A stretch of 64,000 bases of DNA from Hyaloscypha bicolor E (taxonomy: Eukaryota; Ascomycota; Leotiomycetes; Helotiales; Hyaloscyphaceae). The DNA is taken from contig NW_020194517.1 of the NCBI RefSeq assembly GCF_002865645.1, positions 620,001 to 684,000 of the forward strand, read 5' to 3'. The notes beneath the pieces were generated by a model. It was not told the origin of the DNA. It did no database searches and saw only the letters and a program-made list of their open reading frames with translations. Of this stretch, positions 34,154-47,600 are shown in pieces. Both the position numbers and the translations under genes were made by a program. Each line of letters starts with the position of its first letter. Within the stretch, counting starts at the first letter, position 1.

Positions 34154-34651
34154 TTCTAATTAATCCAATCTTCGGGAAATAGTTCGTTATAAGATAGTCA
34201 AGCCATTAATAGACAAAACCACTAATAGCTAGAGTATTAATTAGAAGAAGTGCTTCTGCTATTACTAGGGCAATCTAGTTAGATATCTAGGGAAGTACCT
34301 AGTTAGTTATTCTAGCTATTACCTAATTAGAAGAAGGGAGTAGAACTCAGATATTCCTAGAACTAGCTAGTAGGATAATAATAATAGAGAAGCTAGTAGC
34401 GGCTTATTATTATATTACTAAGTTAGAAATAGAGATATAATAGAAAAAGGATCTAGAGAATCTAGAAGCTCAGATTTGCTATCTTAAGAATATTCGAGTA
34501 TCTATTATAGAACCTATTATATTACTAGTAGTATATTTGGTTTATAGGGCTTTAAAAACCCGAGAATTACTAACTTATAAAGGGAAAAGTATTAAGGAAG
34601 TTCAGGACTTCTTCTATTAAGTAAAGCTAAAATAGTATAAAGATAACAGGA
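34154..34651 (+). pseudogene. Element B gag, first 500 bases
   Basis: Parallel copy of element A's sequence from 34955 (ttctaattaatccaatcttc...). It stops at aagataacagga, where element A is inserted, and continues at 41650 (ttacctaagctatag), exactly as A continues internally near 35450. Confidence 0.8.
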
Positions 34652-34954
34652 TATAATAGGTATATGTAATAGTATATAAATAGGTATTAGATGTTATAGA
34701 TCTAGTTTCTTATTTTGGATATAGCTTGTAATTGGAATTATATAGATTATATGGGATTTCCTAATTAAGTAAAGGGCTTTATATACCTGGCTAAGTACTA
34801 GGGAATATATAGGGAGATACTCCTAGCTTTAGAAGGGGTATTAATTAGTCTCTTATTAGAATTAATTCTTGGAATTAGTTATACTTACAAGTATTACTCT
34901 ATAGCTTACTTACCTTAATTACTTATATATTACCCTACTATTATATGCCTTATA
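34652..34954 (+). repeat. 5' LTR of retrotransposon A
   Basis: 303 bp; nearly the same as the other three LTRs of this family, differing mostly by transitions. Confidence 0.9.
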
Positions 34955-37900
34955 TTCTAATTAATCCAATCTTCGGGGAATAGTTTATTATAAGATAATT
35001 AAGCTATTAATAGACAAAACTACTAATAGCTAGAGTATTAACTAAAAGAAGCGCCTCTGCTATTACTGGGATAATCCAGTCGGGTACCCAGGAGAGTACC
35101 CAGTTAGCCACTCTAGCTATTGCCTAATTAGGAGAAGGAAGTGAAACTCAGATACCCCTAGAACTAGCTAGCAGGATAATAATAATAGAGAAGCTAGCGG
35201 CGGCTCGTTATTATATTACTAAGTTAGAAGTAGAGATATAATAGAGAAAGAATCTAGAGGATTTGGAAGCTCAGATTTGCTATTTTAAGGATATTCGGAT
35301 ACTTATTATAGAACCTATTATACTACCGGTAGTATATTTGGTTTGCAGGGCTCCAAAAACCCGAGAATTACTAATCTATAAGGGAAAAAGTATTAAGGAA
35401 GCCCAGGACTTCTTTTACTAGGCGGAGCTAAAATAGTATAAAGATAGCGGAATTACCTGGGCTATAGATATAGTAAAGGTTATATATTATACTTCCTGCT
35501 TTAAGGATATAGCCAGGGATATCTGGAAGTATAGGAAGTAATTAGTAAATATTAATACTATAGATTAGGAGACCTTTATTAAGTTTATAAAGGATTCTAT
35601 CTTAGATCCGAAGAACTATAATAATAATGCCCTTACTAAGTTTAAGGATATAAAATAGTAGCCAGGTTAGAGTATCCAAAGCTTTATATCCTACTTAGAT
35701 AGCCTATTAGATAACTTGGGATATATGAGTTTGCCGTAAGAGCGGAATGACTTATTTAGTAGCTTGAGGCAGGAGATTCGGAACGAGATTAATTACTAAG
35801 GGAATGCTTTACGAGAAAGGGAAAAGCTTATTTCTATAATTATAAAAGTCAAGAATAACTTAAACTAGTCTACTTAACGGGAATATAATAATAAGCTAAT
35901 AGGTTAATAAAAAAAAGGAAATTAGAGAAAGGAGAAAGGGGATAATAAAGGGAAATAGAAGAGAAGTATATCCCCGTTATAAGGTTTATATAACCGGGGT
36001 AGCAAAAGTATAGTAATGGGGTCTAATATAGTATTTATATCAGGATCTATAAAACCGGATATAACTTGCTTTATCTACTAGAAAGAGAGTTACTATATTA
36101 CTACTTGCCTAAATCAGGGAAAACCGACTTGCTATAACTATAATAAGTCTGGCTATAAGATATATAAGTATCTAGAACTAAAGAAGCTAGGAAACGGGTA
36201 TATCCCGTAATAGTTATACTTGTTTATACTATAGAGAGCAAGGCCCCTAAAACGAGAATAGTAATTAAGGTTACTATTAAGACGAGGAAAGGTAGGTAAA
36301 GGGTTAGAGTATTAGTTAACTCGAATATAGAGGCTAATTATATAAAGAGAAAATTAGCCTTAGATATAGGTATTCCGTTAATATTAAGGGTAACTCTCTT
36401 ATTCTTATTAGAGGAAAGGAGAATTCATTTATATAGAGATTATATTCTTGGGATTACTACCGAGGATATACTAGGGGACTAAAGAAAAGCTAATATATAC
36501 TTTATATTATATAATTTCGATCTAAATTATATTAATATAATACTTGGATTCCTATAGCTTTACTAGGTTAACTTCCTGATTTCCTTTAGGGAGGCAATAT
36601 AGAGATACTAGATTCGACTATAGAAAATTAAAGTTCTAAATACTAGGAAGTTTACTAAAGTAATAAAGTATAAGGCATATGTTTTTCTATTAACTGCCTA
36701 TCCTATAACAGACGGCTAAAGAATTACCGCTATTACTATAAATAAGATAGCTATATTTCCTAGAAAGTATTAGGACTTTCTCCGAGTATTCTTTATAGAG
36801 GCTATAGGTATATTACCCGACTACTATATAATAGAGTATTATATAGATCTGGAACCAGAATCCCAACTGCTATATAGTCCTATATATACTTTATTAAAAA
36901 GGAAGCTTGAAGTTTTTCGGGAATATCTTAATACTAGCTTAGAGAAGAGATAGATCTGTTATTTTACTAGCCCAGCTAGTATCCTAATTATATTTATTCT
37001 AAAGAAAGAAGGCGGCCTATATTTATATATTAATTACTAGGGTCTAAATAGGATTATTATTAAGAACCAAATACTATTACTACTTATTAGTAAGATAATA
37101 GATAGGCTTTATAGAGTAAAAGTATATATAAAGCTAGACTTAAAGGATACTTATTATTAGTTACGAATATAGGAAAGTAATAAGTAAAAGACAGTATTTC
37201 GAATATATTATAAATATTTTAAGTATTATATTATATTCTTTAGACTATCTAATACTTCGGTAATATTCCAGATATATATTAACTATATACTAGTAGGCCT
37301 TATAAATATTATTTATATAGTCTATCTAAATAATATTTTAATTTATTTAGAGAACCTAGAATAGTATATAATAGTAGTTTAATATATACTCAAGTAATTA
37401 TAGTAATACTAGCTCTTTATAAACTTAGCAAAATACGAGTTTAATATAGAGAGAGTAAAGTTCCTGGGATTTATAATTAGCCTAGATAGTATAGAAATAG
37501 AGGCTAGCCGGGTTATAGCTATTAGGAAATAGCCGGCCCCAAAGAATAATATTCGAGAAATCCAAGTATTCCTGGGTTTTACTAACTTTTACTAGAGGTT
37601 TATTTATAGATATTCCAGGATAATAAAAGAATTAACTAATTTACTAAAAACTAGCAGAAAACTACTATATTAGTTTAGCTAGACAAATAAGGCAGATAAG
37701 GCTTTTAGGAAGCTATAAATTATATTTATAATAGTACTAATTCTTTATTATTTTGATCTAGCCTTAAAGATTTATATAGAAACGGATATTTTAGGATTTA
37801 TAATTACAGGTATAATTTTCTAGCTCTTTAGTAAGAGAGTAGAAGCTAGATAGTATCCTATTACTTTCTATTTAAAAAAGATAACTATAATTAAGAGCAG

Positions 37901-40900
37901 GTATAAGACATATAACTCTAAACTCTTGGCTATTATTCTGGTATTCCGTACTTAGTAGTATTACCTAGTATATATCCGGTATACTATTATTATTAAGACA
38001 GATTATAATAACTTGAAATACTTTATAACTAAGAGAAAACTAAATAGTTAATAGATAAAATAGGCAGAGAAGCTAGCTATCTTTAACTTTGTCTTAGAAT
38101 ACTAGCCGGGATATAGTAATCCCGCTAATAGGCTATTAAGGAGGCCAGACTTTATAGTAGATATAGATAAAGATACTTTACTACCTATACTTTATAATAA
38201 GCTATAGAATATAGAACAGAAAACCCTATAAATAGTAGTAATAAGATACTATACTATCCCTATAATATTATAATACAAGGCCTAGGAAAGAGGAGATAAG
38301 TACTTCTTAATTAGTAAGATACTAAGAAATTCCGAAGAGAAAGTCTATTTTAGTAATAAAGTAGTACCAGAAATACTATTACTTGAGCCTATTACTAGTA
38401 TAGCTAGTTACAAATAATATATATTACGGATTCTAGCTATATGGGCAGCTAGGTCCGAAATAGTATATAAGGAAAGTAGAGAGATATTATTTGAATTATT
38501 ATTATAGTATTAAAGGCTCAATTTATTAGTATAATACTAGTAGTATAAATAGTTCTTAAAAGGGACCTTTACTAGAGCTATTAAGACTTAGGAACTTAAT
38601 ATATCTGAGTTATTAAGATATTAGGGTACTATTTATATACTAAATAAGCCGGCTCTCAAAAAAGAATTATTATAAGCTAACTATAATAATCCTATAGGTA
38701 GGTATTTTAGTACTAATAAGATACTAGAGATCCTCTAGAAAAAGTACTTCTAGTAAAGTATAAAAAAGGATATAAAAGACTATATTAGAACTTGTTCTAT
38801 ATATTAATAAACTAAGATAAAGAGATATTTATTATATGGCATATTTAGTTCGTTTCCTCTTTCCTTTAAGCTATAGTAAGAAATTACTATAGACTTTATT
38901 ATAGGGCTATTTCCTTTTAGGTTTTATAATAAAGTATATAATTCTATACTTATTATTATTAATAAATATACGAAAATAATATAATATATTCCAATTACTA
39001 AAGAGGTCTTGGCTCCTGAGCTAGTAGAGCTATTTATATACTATATTATTAAAGACTTTAATATACCTGCGGATATAACCTCTAATAAAGGATCTGTCTT
39101 TATAAGCAAGTTCTGGTTAAATCTATACTTCTACTTAAAGGTTTAATAATAGCTAAGTATAATATTCTACTTATAAACTAATAGATAAACGAAGAATCTA
39201 AACCAAACTCTAGAATAATATTTGAAATACTATACTAGCTACTAGTAAGATAACTAGATAGTAAAGCTTATTTTTATAGAATTCATATATAATAATTCTA
39301 TATATTTAATAATAGGAATATTCCTATTTTATACCTTATACGGATTCTATCCTAATATTAAACTATATATTAAGGATAATATTCCAGAAAAAGAAGTACT
39401 AATAATATAGGAAAGAGTATAAAGAATTTAAGTAGAACGAGAGATACTAGAGAAATAATAGTAAGAAGTAGTAGATATATAAAAAAAGTACTATAATAAG
39501 AAATATATTAATAAGAAGTTTAAGATATATAATAAAGTCATACTTTATATAAAGAATATTTAATAGCTATAACCTAGTATAAAGCTAGTAGATAGATATC
39601 TCGGCCCCTTTAAAGTTCTAGAAGTTATAGGAATATATAGATAGGTATACTACTTGGAATTACTATTATTATATCGGATCTATAATATTTTTCATATTTC
39701 CCTTTTAGAATTATAATACCTGCAAGCTAGTACTATAATAGAACTAGAGCCGGTTAAGATTAAAGGCAAAAAGAAATTCGAAATAGAATCTATTATAGTT
39801 TATAGGGAGAATAGAAAAGAAAGAGAGTATCTCGTTTATTAGAAGGGCTACTTACTAGTAGATAATATATAGGAACTACTAAGTAATCTAGAGAATATAG
39901 CTTAAGAATTATAAGAATACTTGAAAAAGAGTAATATTATAATACTATTAGCTAAATAGAGGCGCAAAAGATAAATACTTTTATTAGGAAACTATTAAAA
40001 AACTATATATTTATTTTTGGAAAAACTATATAAAAATTATTAAAAACTCTAATTTCTATATTTTATAAATATCCTATCCTTATAACTACTTTCTACTATC
40101 CTTATTATTATTCTTATTAGGATCTTCTCGAGAAACAGGTAATAAATTAGCCTATAAAGCTATTAGCTATTAGTAAGAAACGAGGAAGAAGTAAGCTTAT
40201 TTAATACCGAAAAATATTAATTATACTATTAAGAGTACTTTATACTTATACTAAGCTAATAAGAATTACTTAACCTATTTCTTGAATTATTAGGGGAATT
40301 TATTAGCCTCGAATAATAGCTTTAATATAAGAAATATATATAGTTTAGTATAGAAAAAGAATAATAATAGCCTTCTCTTTTTCGGGTAAAGAATAAGGAA
40401 GATACTTATATATATTAATAGCTTAAAAAAGGCGGTTTAACCATACTATATATATTTAAGAAACCTTAGATAGTATTAGAATAAGAAATAAAAGAAGGAA
40501 TTTATAATTTATAGAATTATACTTCTTATTCTTGGAATAGTAGTAATTATATACCAAGTAATTATTACTCTTAATATAAGTAAGATCGGGAAACTTAGTA
40601 ATATTCTTGGAATATTAAAGATAATAAGGGCAAATTAAGGATATAGAAGTATTGGCCAAACGGATAGTAATAGACTAATAAGTACTAAGAGAAGTATTTA
40701 TCTTAATAAATAAAGAAATAGAAAAGGGAATTAGAAGGGGACTTAAATAAAGCTTAAATAAGGCTTAAAGGAGCTTAAAGGAGCTTAAAGAAGGCTTAAA
40801 GAAGGAAGGCAAGGGATAAGGAGAAGCTGGGTATAGTATTATAATTAAGGAAAAGAAAGGTTAGTTAGTAGGAAAAGAGAGGCCTTTTTATAATATCCTC

Positions 40901-41341
40901 TCTCTAAATAGTAATTACGAATTTGGAACTAGCTCTATACCAGGAATATCCAGAAAATTCTAAAAAAGGAATTTATAAATAAACTAGAAAATCGGATTAA
41001 CTTTTCCAAGCTCTTAGGCCTATAGAGTAATAATTTATTTATAAATAGAGGCTAAGTTAGAATTTATAAACTAATTAAAAAATCGGATAAGCTTTATATC
41101 TAATAATATATATTATATTTATACTACCTTTATAAGGGGAAATCGCTAAAGGCAATTTATAAACTAGCTAGAAAGAATTAGTAAACTATATCCTTAATTC
41201 TATTATCTGATATAATAATAAAGTAATTATAAAAAGTCTTTAGGAAAAGCCAGTGGCCAGGAAAGTTTTAGGGAAATATTTATAAAGCTATTTATAGTTT
41301 TCCCAGGCCTCTTGGGAATAAGGGCCTAGAGAAGGAATTAA
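34955..41341 (+). pseudogene. Element A gag-pol, RIP-degraded
   Basis: Landmarks on the plus strand, all with stops in between: gag zinc knuckle at about 36125-36175 (CYNYNKSGYK, later Cys changed to Tyr); protease with NSNIEANYIKRKLALDIG at about 36316-36380 (the DSG active site changed to NSN); reverse transcriptase at about 36960-37370 (GGLYLYINY, VYIKLDLKDTYY) with the YLDD box read as YLNN at 37323-37334; RNase H near 37770; integrase core at about 38885-39150 (IDFIIGLFPF, ITSNKGSVFISKFWLN); chromodomain at about 39775-39960 (EYLVY, KGYLLVDNI, LSNLENI). The changes in the active sites are G-to-A transitions. A purine-rich tract (gagaaggaa) precedes the 3' LTR. Confidence 0.85.
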
Positions 41342-41644
41342 TATAATAGATATATATAATAGTATATAGATAAGTATTAGATATTATAGATTTAGTTTCC
41401 TATTTTGGGTATAGTTTATAATTAGAATTATATAAATTATATGGGATTTCCTAATTAAGTAAAGGGCTTTATATACCTGACTAAGTACTAGAGAATATAT
41501 AGGGAGATACTCCTAGCTTTAGAAAGGATATTAATTAGTCTCTTATTAGAATTAATTCTTAGAATTAGTTATACTTATAAGTATTACTTTATAGCTTACT
41601 TACCTTAATTACTTATATATTACTCTACTATTACATACCTTATA
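41342..41644 (+). repeat. 3' LTR of retrotransposon A
   Basis: 303 bp, followed by the TAGGA target duplication and then by resumed element B gag sequence. Confidence 0.9.
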
Positions 41645-44362
41645 TAGGATTACCTAAGCTATAGATATAATAAAGGTTATATATTATACTTCCTATTTTA
41701 AGGATATAGCCAGAGATATCTGGAAATATAAGAAATAATTAGTAAGTATTAATATTACGGATTAGGAAATCTTTATTAAGTTTATAAAGGATTCTATCTT
41801 GGATCCAGAGAACTATAGTAATAATGCCTTTACTAAGTTTAAGGATATAAAATAGTAACTAGATTAGAGTATCTAAAGCTTTATATCTTATTTAAATAGC
41901 CTATTAGATAACTTGGGATATATGAGTTTATTATAAAAGTGAGATAACTTATTTAGTAATTTAAAATAGGAGATTTAGGATAAGATTAATTACTAAGGAA
42001 ATACTCTATAAGAAAGAAAGAAGCTTATTTCTATAGCTATAAGAGTTAAGAATAACTTGAACTAGTCTACTTAATAGGAATATAATAATAAGCTAATAGG
42101 TTAATAAAAGAAAGGAAATTAAAGAAAAGAAAGAGGAAATAATAAAGGAAAATAAAAGAAAAGTATATCTCTATTACGAGATTTATATAACCGGAGTAAT
42201 AAAAGTATAGTAACGGGATCTAATATAGTACTTATATTAGAATCTATAAGACCGGATATAATTTATTTTACTTACTAAAAAGAAAGTTATTATACTATTA
42301 CCTGCCTAAATTAGGGAAAACCGATTTGCTATAATTATAATAAGTCTAGCTATAAGATATATAAGTATCTAGAACTAAAGAAGCCGGGAAATAGGTATAT
42401 CCTATAATAGTTATACTTATTTATATTATAGAGAATAAGGCCCCTAAAACGAGAATAGTAATTAAGGTTATTATTAAGATAAGGAAAAGTAAGTAAAGAA
42501 TTAGAATATTAGTTAATTCGGGTATAAAGGCTAATTATATAAAAAGAAAATTAGCTTTGGATATAGGTATTCTATTAATATTAAGGATAATTCTCTTATT
42601 CTTATTAGAAAGAAAAAGGATTTATTTATATAGAGATTATATTCTTGAAATTACTATTAAGAATATACTAGAGAACTAAAAAAAGGCTAATATATACTTT
42701 ATATTATATAATTTTAATCTAAATTATATTAATATAATACTTAAATTCCTATAGCTTTACTAGGTTAATTCCCTAATTTCCTTTAGGAAAGTAATATAGA
42801 AATACTAGATTTAATTATAGAAAATTAAAGTTCTAAATACCAGAAAGTTTACTAAAGTAATAAAGTATAAGATATATATTTTTCTATTAATTACTACTAT
42901 TATTATAAACGGGATAGCTATATTTCCTAGGAAATATTAGAACTTTCTCTAAATATTTTTTATAGAGACTATAGGTATACTATTTAACTATTATATAATA
43001 AAGTATTATATAGATCTGGAACTAGGATCCTAACTATTATATAGTTCTATATATATTTTATTAGAAAGGAAGCTTAAAGTTCTTCGGGAATATCTTAATA
43101 CTAGCTTAGAAAAGAAATAGATCTATTATTCTACTAGCCTAGCTAGTATTCTAATTATATTTATTCTAAAGAAAGAAGGCAGCCTATATCTATATATTAA
43201 TTACTAGAATCTAAATAGGATTACTATTAAGAACCAAATACTATTACTACTTATTAGTAAGATAATAGATAGGCTTTATAAAGTAAAAATATATATAAAG
43301 CTAAACTTAAAAGATATTTACTATTAGTTATAAATATAAGAAAATAATAAATAGAAGATAGTATTTCGAATATATTATAGATATTTTAAATACTATATTA
43401 TACTTTTTAGACTATTTAATATTCTAATAATATTCCAGATATATATTAATTATATATTAGTAAGCCTTATAAATATTATTTATATAATTTATCTAGATAA
43501 TATTTTAATTTATTTAAAGAACCCAGAATAGTATATAATAGTAGTTTAATATATATTTAAATAGTTATAGTAATACTAGCTCTTTATAAACTTAGTAAAA
43601 TACGAGTTTAATATAAAGAGAGTAAAGTTCCTGGAATTTATAATTAGTTCAGATAATATAGAAATAGAAGCTAGCCAAGTTATAGCTATTAGGGAATAGC
43701 TAGTCCTAAAAAATAATATTCGAGAAATCTAAGTATTTCTGGGTTTTACTAACTTTTACTAGAGATTTATTTATAGATACTCTAGAATAGTAAAAGAGTT
43801 AACTAATTTACTAAAAACTAATAGAAAACTACTATATTAGTTTAGCTAGATAAATAAGATAGATAAGGCTTTTAGGAAACTATAAATTATATTTATAATA
43901 GTATTAATTCTTTATTATTTTAACCTAGCCTTAAAGATTTATATAAAAATAAATACTTTAGGATTTATAGTTATAGATATAATTTCCTAGCTTTTTAATA
44001 AGAGAATAAAAGCTAGGTAATATCCTATTACTTTTTATTTAAAAAAGATAACTATAATTAAGAATAGATATAAAATATATAACTCTAAACTCTTAGCTAT
44101 TATTCTAGTATTTTATATTTAGTAGTATTATCTAATATATATCCGGTATATTATTATTATTAAAATAGATTATAATAACTTAAAATACTTTATAATTAAG
44201 AGAAAACTAAATAATTAATAGATAAGATAGGTAAAAAAGCTAGCTACTTTTGACTTTATTTTAGAATACTAGCCGGAATATAGTAATTCTGCTAATAGGC
44301 TATTAAGAAGACCAGATTTTATAATAGATATAGATAAAGATACTTTACTACTTATATTTTAT
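41645..44362 (+). pseudogene. Element B gag-pol, middle part
   Basis: Parallels element A from about 35452 to 38190. Zinc knuckle region at about 42320, protease at about 42515, RT at about 43140-43560 with the active-site box read as YLDN near 43490, and RNase H near 43940. It ends at the TTTAT target site of element C. Confidence 0.8.
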
Positions 44363-44622
44363 TATTACGGTTATTATAATATATAGTACTAGTAGGAGTT
44401 AGACTAGAGCTAAAGAAATATCTAGTATTTGAGTAAAATATCTATAATTATCTAATTATTATATATAACCCCGAGCTTAAGCTAGTATATAAGCCCGTAT
44501 ATAGCTTGCGATTATTTAGATCCGAGGCTTCTTTAGGATTCTCTTCTTTCTTTAGCTTTAAATTATTAAAATAGAGATAGTCTAACTATATCTTTTAGGC
44601 CCTAGATCTTATACTTATAATA
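44363..44622 (+). repeat. 5' LTR of retrotransposon C
   Basis: 260 bp starting tattacgg (TGTTACGG before RIP; the intact form survives in D's right LTR) and ending acttataata. Confidence 0.9.
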
Positions 44623-47600
44623 TAATTTAAAGCTTACCTATTTCTTAATCCTATAAAGGATTTAAATAATACCTATCTAATTAGTTTTTAATAAATATAA
44701 ATATAATATATTATAACTACTTCCGAACTAGTTAACTAATATTAGAATAAAAGAAAGCCCTAGAATAACTAGGTAAGAAAGCCTTAGACTAGCTAGATAA
44801 GTAAATAGGCCAGTAATCTTACTACTAAATAAAGATCTATAAGAAAGCAAGTTCCGGAATAACTAGGCAAGTTAGAAGAAGCTATAATATAAGATACTAC
44901 TAGTATATTACTAGAAAATAAACTAGAGCCTCTTATTAAGTCTCCTAAAAGATTTGAATATCCCGTTAATATTTATAATAGAAAAGATATTCTTTTCTAA
45001 AAAGTAGAAAAAAAAGAGAGACCTGCCTTATTAAAGATAAAGTTCCAAGAGTTATTTCGGAACTTAGAGGCTTTATATAAAGAAATTATTAAACTAATTC
45101 TAAAAATATATAATATTCTTATTTATAGTAAGAATTATTAGGATTAGCTAAAAGAAATCAAATAAGTTCTATAAAAGAATAAAGCTATTATTAAGAAACT
45201 TATTATATAGCTTATTAGAATAACCGGTTTCCTTATTCTAGAAAATAGATATTTAATTAAACTTTCTAATTCTTTTATTTTCGAAAATATAACTAAGGAT
45301 AGTATTACCTTTAATAATTAGTTAGTTCAGATTAAAAACAAGCTCTATAGTAATTCTAATACCTATTAGATAGAGGATCTTAAGATTATTTATATATCTG
45401 GCTATATAAATAGTTATATTCTTATACTAATTTCTTTTTACCTAAACCAGAATAATTAATATATATATAAAACTATTAGGGAACTATATATCTATCTAGA
45501 GAAACTATATAATAACCTGAATAAGGAATATAATACTTAATAAGTATTTAAGGAGCTATTTATAAAAAAGGGCTAGACTTTTCAGGAATTTTATACTTTA
45601 TTCCTAAGATATATAATAGACAAAAATATTAACTCATAGAACCTTAAGGATAACCTAAATAATAAACTTATCTAAAAGCTCTAAAAGGCTATAACTATAT
45701 ACTATAATAACCCGGCTATTTATATTACAAAGTTTATATAATACTATATTATAAATAACTAGTAGATCCGAGCTTATTATAAAAAGAAAAAATAGGTATT
45801 TAAGAAAGCTAATAAAAATATAAATAAGCCAAGCCCAAAAGGTACTCCTTATATAAAGCCTACTCCCAAGACCCTAATAATAGATAAGTCTACTATTTTA
45901 AAGCCCGGATTCTTAGATCTCAAGTACTATAATTATAATGGATTTGATTATATATCTAGGAACTATCTAGAGCCTAAAACAAAATATATAAAATAAGTTT
46001 TAGTAGCTAAGCTAATAGTACTTACTATAAGTAAGCTATCTAAGAATATAGAACAGGAAAACGAGAACTTCTAAAAGAAGTCTCTTTTTTAGGGCTATAT
46101 TATATAAATATAGTAGAAGTTAATTTAAGCTAATTACTAGAAAATAAAGTATTTATATTTTCTTATATAGTTAGTAATAATAGATTAGGTATTAAGACTT
46201 CTTCTTTTATTAATATTAGAATAAACGAATATATTTTTATTAATTTCAAGTTTATAAAAATAATTAAATAATTTCTAGATATTAAGCTTATTTAATTAGT
46301 ATTATCCTATAATATAAGAGAGTTTAATAGTAAATAGGCTATACCTATTACTTATTATATTAAGCTTATATTCTTAATTAATAAATAGAAGGTTCTAGTA
46401 CCTATACTAGTTATAAGACTAGGTAAATATAATATAATTTTGGAATAATAGTAGTTTATAAGTACTAGTATTCTAATTAATTATAAGAATAGAAAATTAA
46501 TCTAGCCAAATAATTAGCCTAGAAAAAAAAGTTAGGATAAGGTCCTAATTACTATATATAAGAACTTGAAACCTGAGAAAAGCGACTAGTACTAAGAAAA
46601 TATAAATAGAAGAGATAAAGCTATAACTATAAATAAGTCCTAGAAACCTTAGCTTATAAAGAGGAAACTCCCTTATTCTCTTTCTAATCCGGATTTAGAA
46701 AGCTATATATAGTAAAAGAATTAAGCTTAATACTATAGAGAAATATAAATAGCCTTAGGGAATATAGAAGTTTCTCCTAAGCTAGAAATAGGAATATTAA
46801 AATTATACTATCTAAAGGAAAGCTATAAGATCTAGTTAAGGCCCTCGGTTAATATTACAGGTATTTTACTAGCCGCTTTTTAGATAAACCTATAAAAGAA
46901 GGAGAACCTTTTCTTTATAATATTATTTTTCGAGATTAATAAAGAGCTAGAATTATAGTAAGAGAACAAGTTTATTCCGGGTAAATAATAACCAGAAGAA
47001 ACAGAACTATAATAGCTAGTAAGAATCTTACTAAAGAAGTTTAAGGATTTTATAGATATTTTCTTAAAGGAAATATTAAATATCTTATCCCTATATTAAT
47101 TATATAATTATAAGATTTAGATTAATAATCCCGAAGGCCCAGAAAGCCTAGGGTATTCCCTACTCTATTAATAGTCGACTTATAAGCTATAAGAGATTAA
47201 GTATTTCCTTAAAGAGAACCTCTAATAGGGCTTTATTAAGCCAAGCCAGTTCTCTTTTATATCCCTAATCCTTTTTATAAAAAAGGCTAATAGAGCTTTC
47301 TAATTCTATATTAACTATTATAAGCTAAATAACTTAATATAAAAGGACTATTATCCTCTTTCCCTTATTTATAAGACTCTTATATAGCTAGCTTAAGCCA
47401 AGGTTTATATAAAGCTAGATATTTAATAAGTATTTTATTAGATCCGAATAAATCCAGAATTAGAAGAACTTATAATATTCTATATAAGATATAGGGCCTA
47501 TAAATATAAGGTCCTTTAGAAAGGCCTAACTAATAGCCCTGCTATATATTAGAAATATATAAATAATATTCTTTTTAATTACCTTAATATCTTTTATATA

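Larger units (their letters stand above)
34652..41644 (+). mobile_element. LTR retrotransposon A (Ty3/gypsy chromovirus), uninterrupted copy
   Basis: 6,993 bp with 303-bp LTRs (34652-34954 and 41342-41644), inserted inside element B's gag. The target duplication is CAGGA on the left (34647-34651) and TAGGA on the right (41645-41649); the single difference is a C-to-T transition. It contains remnants of gag with a zinc knuckle, protease, RT, RNase H, integrase and a chromodomain in the usual Ty3/gypsy order. It is the best copy in the island for reading domains, though every domain has stops. Confidence 0.9.
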
